64,000 bases of DNA from Isoetes taiwanensis (taxonomy: Eukaryota > Streptophyta > Lycopodiopsida > Isoetales > Isoetaceae). Both the position numbers and the translations under genes were made by a program. The stretch spans positions 1,860,001-1,924,000 of the forward strand of contig JAJEKV010000011.1 in NCBI GenBank assembly GCA_021234155.1. The letters are read 5' to 3'. Below the pieces are notes generated by a model, which had not been told where the DNA came from, made no database searches, and was given only the letters and a program-made list of their open reading frames with translations. This document shows positions 57,096 to 64,000 of the stretch, one piece after another; position 1 is the first letter of the stretch; every line of letters begins with the position of its first letter.

Positions 57096-57790
57096 ATGGC
57101 GCAAGCACGGGCTGACATGAAGGGGTTGCTCCAGCAGATTGTACAAGTCACAAGCATGGCTGGTCAGATAGATGCCAAGGAAAAGGATGTGGAAGCGGTG
57201 TGGGGCATGCTCCAATTCCTTGATGAAGCAAAGGCGCATTGTGCAGAGATGTCGAAGATGCTCACATATAGAGAACCATATGGCCCACTTACAGCAAGAG
57301 ATGCAGGACCTCCGAATGGAGGTGCAACGAGTCCGGAGTGCACCACAGTCGTCTGCACCAGCACCCCCCATACCAGAGGCCGAGGTGGCTCAGGGAATCA
57401 AAGCGGTACCGTGGAGGAGCAAGACATCCAGGCACGCCGCCTCAACCTTATTGTGCGGGGATTGGCGGAGGAGCAAAGCGAGGATTTGCCAGGTAAGCTT
57501 ACCACCCTGGTACTTGCAAAGCTCCAATTACAGTATTTGGTTATCAAGAGTCCAATCAGGGTCGGTGGACCGAGCATGAGACCCTCGCTAGTTAAGTTTG
57601 CGCCTTGGATTGGGAGGCAAAATCTTTGTTGTTGCAACGCACCAGTTGCTTGAAAGGTACGTCCATATACCTGGATCTGGATCTCACGCCACTGCAACAA
57701 CGGGAAAGAAGCCAAGAGTTGGTCAAGATAAGAGAGATTCGGCAAGCTGGAGGGGCTGCTAGTTTGGTTAATGGCAAGATGAAGGTATAT
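57096..57790 (+). pseudogene. LINE ORF1 (split over two frames)
   Basis: The first part has a helical segment (MAGQIDAKEKDVEAV) and ARRLNLIVRGLAEEQSEDLP. The second frame carries CLKGTSIYLDLDLTPLQQRE followed by IREIRQAGGAASLVNGKMKV. This is the LINE ORF1 layout: coiled coil, RRM-like part and basic C-terminal domain. One frame change near 57600 splits it. Confidence 0.75.
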
Positions 57791-58199
57791 GTGCCTCCTC
57801 GTCAAAACAGCTTGGGAGGCAAAGACTCCACTTGGCAGGCGTGGTCGCAGGGGCAGAGCGGTCCAGGGGGCATCGAGCCGTGCAGGCCAGGAGAGGGGCG
57901 GATTGAGGCCTTCCACAACTGCAAAGACATCCATCGTGGTCCCGTGAGCAGGCTGCCCAAGTTATTCCAACCACGCCAGCGTCCCTCGGGCACTCGATGG
58001 GTCCACAAACGCAATCGGCATATAGGGAAAGTGCCCGAATTGTAGGGGCTTCCCGTGGGCGTAAGGGCGCGGCTTGAATGGGATCGCGACAAACATGGAC
58101 ATCGCCTTCCCCGTAGGAGACATGGGAGTATGAAGGGCATCGATTGCCGGACATTCGAGGATATCCATTTGTCACTTGCTAATGGCTAATGAGCCATGG

Positions 58200-59260
58200 C
58201 GACGCTGGCGATGGAGTGGCTTGCTACTTTAGGGACGCCTTTAGCATGCAAGATCACACTTCGTAAGTCCGATGCATTTAACCGCTACATGTGGGTAATG
58301 GTATTAGAGCCTGGTCATGTCCCATTGTTTCTTGCTAGCTGCTACATTCCCCATGCGAGGCTCTAAGTTCTACCAGTACATGATGCGCATTACGGATGTC
58401 CGAATGCCGATAGGAACCGTATGATGACATAGACCGCTATAGACAGCGGGGACATGTGTTTTTGCTTGGAGATTTCAATGCTCGTGATCTGGCCAGATTC
58501 GCGGTCGGTGACCTTCCAAGGTGACGATAATGCTGATCCGCTTTGGCTTGAGACAGCCGCTATTCAAAGATACACGGCATGGTGGCTAGACCATTTGGCG
58601 GCGATGGTCCAGCTCTGCGCGAGTTTTGACATGGTAATTTTAATGGTATGCAAGCCACACTCAAGGGGTGTTACTTGCGGGAGTGATAGGTAGGATGGGG
58701 GAGCTAGTGTGTTGGATTACCTTCTCGCCCCGTAGCGACCTTGACATGGTTACACACTTCTCCATTGGCACAAGCACGGGGGATGAGGAGGTTTTGTCGG
58801 ATCACTACCCACTTTATGTCAATACCGAATTGGGAGCACTCAATAGTGGAGACACCGCAAAGGGGCGTGGAGGGTTACCATACATCCCACGCCATCGAAG
58901 CGTGGACAGATGAATCTGTGTTGGTGCGGGAGTTGAGGGGGTTTGATAGCTTCTACACACTACAAGACAGTGTGCATGGTCGGTGAGGGCGCCGCTTTGC
59001 AGTACCGCCGAGGCTTCCTTTGTAAAGGAAGGGCCCTCCAAGGAGGGACACCGCCAAGATTTTCCCGAGAACCCGTGGTTTGATGTTGATTGCAAGGCTC
59101 TAAAGAGCCAGGCTGCGCTTGGTCATAGATCCACGCTTCGCGCCCCAGCCCCGCAAGACTATAAGCTCTTCCTAAAAGCCAAGAAGGGGAGATACATGGC
59201 GAAAACCCGTGAGCGCATGTTTGACATGCTCATGGCGAGCCAAAAGCTTTTGGTGTAAGG
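58200..59260 (+). pseudogene. LINE endonuclease remnant
   Basis: Recognisable pieces are CYIPHARL, HVFLLGDFNARD (58451-58490), a SDHYPLYV block after several frame changes (58797 on), then NPWFDVDCKALK (59078 on) and YKLFLKAKKGRYMA (59160 on). They follow the order of the 47-48 kb ORF2. Non-functional. Confidence 0.7.
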
Positions 59261-59599
59261 TGTTATACAAGAAGCGCCCGGTGGCTGGTAATGTAAGTGT
59301 GGAGCAATGGATGCACCGCTTGCGGGAGTTATATGATCCCCGTAAGCTAATGCCGGGTCTCGGATCGGTAGAAGAGGTGTTGCAGCTCACGCGGAGGATG
59401 TCCAAACAGGTCTCGTGCATCCGGCGAATGGCAAGGCAAAGGATTTTACGGGGGCTGCAGGCCGAAATTTGAAATGGGGTGGCCCATCGCTGGTAGGGCC
59501 CCGACGGTGATTATTAACCGTGCTCGAGCGAGGGCTCCCCGAGAGTGGATGGTTAGTAAGGTTGTTCCCTGCTCATAAAGCCGGGTAATACCTGGATGA

Positions 59600-61212
59600 G
59601 CCGGCGAATTACCGGATGATTATGGTAAGCTCACCGTTTGCAAAGCTCCCGGGCAGGGGTGGTGGAGAAGAAACTCACTAAGTGGGCCGAGGAGGCAGGG
59701 TGCGGCAATTGGCCAGGCAAAGCTTTAGCCCGGCTCACTCCACGGCACGACCATATCTTCACTTTGAGAGTGTTGATGGAGGCAAGCCTAATGCGCCGAC
59801 AGACTTGTATTGTTTTTGTAGATTTTAAGACGCATATGATACCGCCCCCGAGACATGTTGTGGCGAGGTTGCAAGAATTGCGAGTTCCACGAGTTGCGCG
59901 AATGTGGTGCACCAGCCTTTATGATGGGATTTATGCCGCGACCGCCTTTATGAAGATCGGCGGGTAGCTAGCACTATGGGAGTTAAGCGAGGGGCTGCCC
60001 GCTGTCTCCAACGCTTTTGGGTTGTACATTGATAGCTTGGAGACGTGGATGCAAAGACCATGGGGAGCCGGGTGCAATTATCCGATCGCGACCTCTTTGA
60101 GCCGCCATCGTGTATCTGCGATGATGTAGCTTTGCTAGCCCACACGACCAGCAAAGATGCAGCAGCATTTGGATGCCCTCGATGGGTTTTGTGGAGCAAC
60201 GGGAATGACAAGGTGCTTTGCACAAAACTAAGCTTCTCAGCGATCCCGTCCTCGCAATACCCTATCCCTGAAAGTTATATTACGGGGGACGAAGTGGAGA
60301 TGGTGCGGAGCTTCAAGTATCGGGAATTGATTTCACTACTAACATGCCGTGTGGGATGAGTGTGTGGAGAGGAGAGCCGGTCAGGCCGGAAGGCTTTATA
60401 TGCAAAGAAAAAAAAACGCGGTTGCCTGGATAGATCTCTGCGGATCGGGCGAGGAGAGCACACCGCTTAGGGCTTTGGTCGAGCCGGTGCTGCTATATGG
60501 GGGTGGAGGTTTGGGGCCCAAAGAGCTTAGCAAAAATACGTGGGATAGGTTGGAAAGGGTGCGTAAAAGCTTTCTTGACATATAGCTTAGGAGTGAAGGA
60601 CACCGCATCGTGACGATTTTGTTGTATGAGACGGGGTTCTAGCCTTTTACAAAGATTCGCTATGCGCAGCATCTTACTTTAAGTCCATAAGGTGGATGGG
60701 ATGGATGAGCATTGCTTGCCCCCGCAGGCCATGTTGTTAACGCAGGGGACCCCGGGCCGGAAGAGGGTATGGCACGAGCAGCAATGTAAGGGATGGTTTA
60801 GGAGGTGGTCTATGGATTACCAACGATGGTGGTGGCCGGGCGCATTCGATCGGATGAGAATGGGCAACCGGATGCGGGCTATGCCGCCACCCCGTGGGAT
60901 GCCTCTACTCTTGCAAAGCCCAAGACAGAGCACTATCACGCCGATTAATCCCCGACCTTGAGCATGGACCCCATCCCGGTGCTTGAAAGCACACATCTCT
61001 CGTGGAAGAAACGGAGAGCTATTGCTGCCATAAGGACGGGTTCCCATTACCTCAGAATTGAAACAGGTCGTTGGGGGGTGAATGGTGGGCACGGGATCCC
61101 CAGGGAGGAGAGGATATGTCAGTGTTGTGAGATGCACGTGATAGAGGATGAGCACCATGCCCTCCGCCATTACTCAAAGATATGCCCATGTCCGAAAGCA
61201 AAGGCACATTGA
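59600..61212 (+). pseudogene. LINE RT and C-terminal remnants
   Basis: Pieces include RRQTCIVFVDFK (RT motif A region, about 59793-59830), ALVEPVLLYGGG (60472 on) and the C-terminal GSHYLRIETGRW plus ERICQCCEMHVIEDEHHALR. The YADD box reads as a decayed DDVALLAH. Frames change repeatedly. Confidence 0.65.
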
Positions 61213-61512
61213 TCTTAGATGCTCGACACGCCGCTACATCGCTTACTTCGCATCACCTCGGTAGCCGACCGGGAGCTTACATCCCGCAGATTTCGGCCCG
61301 TCGGACTTGCTCTTCCGGGCATGGTATTTGAGAGCCCTCTTGTAGGGTTTTTCCTCCCAAGTGGGGGTTTTTTCATCCCGGTAGTAGGGTTCTACTGTAC
61401 AATTACATTGTTTGTTTTTGGTGTTGAGGTTTTTGGCTTTTTTGCCTGTTCTCTGCATGTACCGTCGGCCTCCGTGGACGTTAAAATAAACTTCCTTCCT
61501 TCCTTCCTTCCT

Positions 61513-61783
61513 ATGTTTAGTGCAATCTTTTTGTATGTTTAAATTTTGCTATGTCAATTCATTTTTTCTTTCCTTGTATTTACTTGCTCTACTTACAGAT
61601 GCCATTTTGGAGCATACATTATGAGCATCAAGGCGTCAGGACATCTATTTCTCATCTATTTCTGTTACACAATGCTTTTGTATCTTAAAATGCTATCTTT
61701 GGACATAAAGTTGAAAAAGGAGCCCTTATCTTTGGATATCAAGTTGCAATGGATATCAAGTTGCAATGACCATCGAACTTATT
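61513..61783 (+). repeat. Dispersed repeat, copy 2
   Basis: Close match to 17608-17872. It is cut at CGAACTTAT by the LTR that begins at 61783, and lies directly after the (TTCC)n tail of the LINE, so several insertions are nested here. Confidence 0.75.
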
Positions 61784-62467
61784 GTTAGTCCTGTGCCTCC
61801 TGGTACAGGACTATTCATGCATACGACAGACCAGGTCAAGCTCAAGGATCCTCAGTCAGCCACGGGTCAGCCATCAAAGGCTCAGCAGAAGACCAAGCAG
61901 CAGACCACACGCAATCAAAGCTGCGTCCCCACCACAACAAGAGGCGCCGCTCGACAAGTGATGACCCGCCCCCCGGTCGGCGTCCGGTAGCGATTCTAGG
62001 CATTTAAAGAGGCACCGCCAACATTCCTGCAAATCGGGCCTCCTTCCGTCGAGTCGCACCCAGATCAGTCAGAGTGTCTATATTGGGCCCAAGGCCATTG
62101 TACTATATATATGAGTAGAGCTAGCATATGATGGCTAGATGAGTTTTGAGTCTTGTCTCCTTTCAGTTTTTCTCTCTATTGCGAGAGCTCATGTATGTTC
62201 ATCATTGATATCAAGGAAGCTTATCATTTTCCTCTCATTTGTTCTGTTTTCTTCTTCTTCTTCTCTTCTTGCAAATCCCGCGTGACATAGTCCCCCGGAC
62301 TCTCCCCGATCCACGGGTCCTCACAGGGCTGTCTTCCAGGGAGTTCCCCGAACCCGGACCCCAAACACCGCCGCCGCTGCGGGTCGATTCCATCCTACTT
62401 TCTTACGTAGCCATGTTCGGTCCGAAATTTCACGCCCGGAAGAACTCCTTTCTCGAGACGACCTCTT
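61783..62467 (+). mobile_element. LTR of a gypsy element (5' LTR), 3' boundary approximate
   Basis: It starts TGTTAGTCCTGTGCC at the break in the dispersed repeat. It contains a TATA-like ACTATATATATGAG (62101 on), consistent with an LTR promoter, and extends to just before the primer-site-like sequence at 62468. A clear CA end was not seen, so the right border is uncertain. Confidence 0.6.
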
Positions 62468-62487
62468 TGGGCGCCATCGGTGGGGAA
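62468..62487 (+). other. Primer binding site, tRNA-Asp-like
   Basis: TGGGCGCCATCGGTGGGGAA resembles the TGGCGCCGTTGCCGGGGA site used by many plant gypsy elements, with one inserted G and a few changes. It differs from the tRNA-iMet site at 13177. Confidence 0.65.
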
Positions 62488-62499
62488 CCGTTTCATGAC

Positions 62500-63990
62500 A
62501 TGTATGGATCTGCTTATGACATAGAGGGAGGCCATCTTCGGTCTAGGGCTCAGTCAGCGCCACCAACCCCTCGTGTCCTGTCTCGTCCCAGTTCCCCGCC
62601 CCAAGCGTGCAAACATTGCTCACAACCTCAGTCCCCTCATCACTATCAGGAGCCTTATCAGGCTCAACCTTCTCAACCGTACTTTCATACCCCTGAACAT
62701 GCCTACATCCATCATTCTTCAGGCCATACGCCTCTTCCTTCACAACCATCATCTCCCCCGGGTGGGCAAGGATATCCACACGTCTCCTTTGCGCCTACCG
62801 GGAATATCCTTTCCCCTCGTTTCCCCATTTGCCCTTCCTGTTTACAACCTTACGGATCTCAAAACCAATGCTCCGGCTACTTGGTTTCTCAACCGCGATC
62901 ACCCCTTCATCGGGGTCCTTGGGGCACCATGCCACATCCAACTCAACCTCAATATCCTCACTATCTTTGTTCTGTCCCGCCCAAGCACTTTCACATCTAC
63001 CTTTGGACTAAACGGACTTATCCCACCTTTGGCAACATGAAAAGGCAAACCCTTAGACCAAAGTGCTCGGGCCCACATGGAAGAATTTGAGGCTCTAGCT
63101 GTCCTAAATGGTCATGCGCAACCTCAACTGAAATTCCACATCTTTTCCACCACCACCTGCGTGGCTCTCCTCATCAATGGCTCATGTCCAACAAAAGCCA
63201 TTGGAAACAAGATCGGGTCGAAATGAGAACGCTTTTACGTCTCATTATGGGACCACGGATGATGATCAACTTCATCTCAAGCAACTCAATGAACTTCAAC
63301 AAGAGCCCACGAGAGTGCGAGGGATTTTTGCGGATCGACTTCACATTCGCTAAGTAAGCTCAAGGAGTACCCCACCTGAGCCGATTTTTGGTCCGGTTTC
63401 TCCAAGGACTTCCTCCGGCTATTCGACTCATGATCAATACACTGCGTCCCAAGACTTTGGAGCAGGCTATCGACCTTGTCAATCACTCGATCAATGTTTC
63501 CCCCGAGGCTCTTCAAGAGCTCCCCGTTCATTCCACTGTCATGGTTCCACAAACGGCATTTCGGCCTCAACACGCTAATCCACAGTAGCGATCGGATCTG
63601 GTGCCATATTTGCAAATACCAAGGCCATTTGGCAAATGAGTGCAACTCCACCAATGGCCCGCCTCATTGCAAGCGATGCAACATGTGCAATCATGCCCGC
63701 GGAAGAGTGCACTCGCACTCATCCCACACCGTTCCGCAACAAAATGGTTTATCAAGTGCAAACCACACCTCAGCAACAATCGCTATCAGCGACCACCACT
63801 TCGGGTGCAACCCACTCAACTCTATCGACCAGGAGCAACAACGGGATCCAACCCACGTCCTCCTTTTGATCCTTCTAAAGCTCGGTGTTATCACCGTCAA
63901 GAATGGGGTCATACCACCACGGTGTGTCCTCAACTTCCACAAGTTCAGTGCGACTTCCCGGCACAAATCAGACCACATCGGTCCCCTCAC
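62500..63990 (+). pseudogene. Ty3/gypsy gag (frameshifted, runs to the window edge)
   Basis: From ATG at 62500 a Pro/Ser/Gln-rich N-terminus runs to about 62900. A change of frame gives the conserved capsid start (TWFLNRDHPFIG, FSTTTCVALLINGS), then a further frame carries RFLQGLPPAIRLMINTLRPK and LEQAIDLVNHSI. A CCHC zinc knuckle, CHICKYQGHLANEC (63602-63643), follows. This is the gag of a gypsy-type element. At least three frame changes make it non-functional. Pol would lie beyond the right edge. Confidence 0.75.
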
Positions 63991-64000
63991 GGCTTATCAA

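Larger units (their letters stand above)
56780..61512 (+). mobile_element. Decayed full-length LINE with (TTCC)n tail
   Basis: The order is ORF1 (coiled region and C-terminal domain, 56.8-57.8 kb), endonuclease (58.2-58.95 kb), linker PWFDVDCKALK, RT remnants (59.6-60.3 kb), the VEPVLLYG segment (60478 on) and the Cys-rich C-terminus (ERICQCCEMHVIEDEHHALR), ending TCCGTGGACGTTAAAATAAA then (CTTC)n. It belongs with the 3' tails at 26.0, 53.1 and 55.0 kb. It is heavily frameshifted. Confidence 0.85.

Overview
The window looks like nuclear DNA of a land plant. It carries spliced genes with GT-AG introns, an exon of a plant ABCC transporter, a U-box/ARM-like fragment, telo-box/TATA promoters, Ty3/gypsy LTR retrotransposons with plant-type primer binding sites, and several LINEs. 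No tool was run and the species cannot be named. A free-standing EgtD-type histidine methyltransferase gene, which I do not associate with flowering plants, hints at a non-flowering lineage; this is inference. Most of the window is transposon-derived, and true genes are sparse.

Left part (1-16.8 kb). A minus-strand gypsy pol fragment (1-600) abuts a 2.5 kb tandem duplication (601-3046 and 3169-5633). Each unit holds the 3' end and LTR of a plus-strand gypsy element fused to a fragment of a minus-strand reading frame. A minus-strand gene of unknown function follows (exon at 9780-9451, exon at 7713-6166 with one internal TAG). Next come two minus-strand genes with matching promoters. One is a small unknown ORF (10915-10718). 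The other is a broken histone H3-like gene (12683-11554) that starts with the exact H3 N-terminus MARTKQTAR, then has a roughly 285-residue charged tail, then an H3 histone fold. A minus-strand gypsy LTR with a tRNA-iMet-type primer site (13177-14618) lies just upstream of it. An orphan ABCC exon sits at 16.6 kb.

Middle (17-36 kb). This is mostly intergenic: a near-perfect 98-bp foldback, short tandem duplications, a SINE-like tRNA relic, a LINE fragment ending in (ATCT)n, a 2 kb direct repeat (29.0-31.2 and 32.0-33.8 kb) carrying a U-box/ARM-like fragment, a palindromic minisatellite (34.2-35.05 kb), and a MITE with an 8-bp target-site duplication.

Right part (36.8-64 kb). A multi-exon plus-strand gene with a SAM-like domain, a duplicated 126-nt exon and several stops (36.9-40.8 kb) is followed by the apparently intact four-exon EgtD-like gene (43901-45129). 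The rest is retroelements: an L1 3' end (minus), a nearly full-length LINE (47.06-50.58 kb), two decayed LINEs of another family, a bare tail of that family, and the 5' end of another gypsy element running off the right edge.

A recurring theme is that otherwise open frames are broken by single TAG or TGA codons explicable as C-to-T changes of CAG or CGA. In one case the unmutated CAG survives in a duplicated exon. This fits methylation-driven decay of silenced DNA. Recoding of UAG as glutamine is a less likely alternative.
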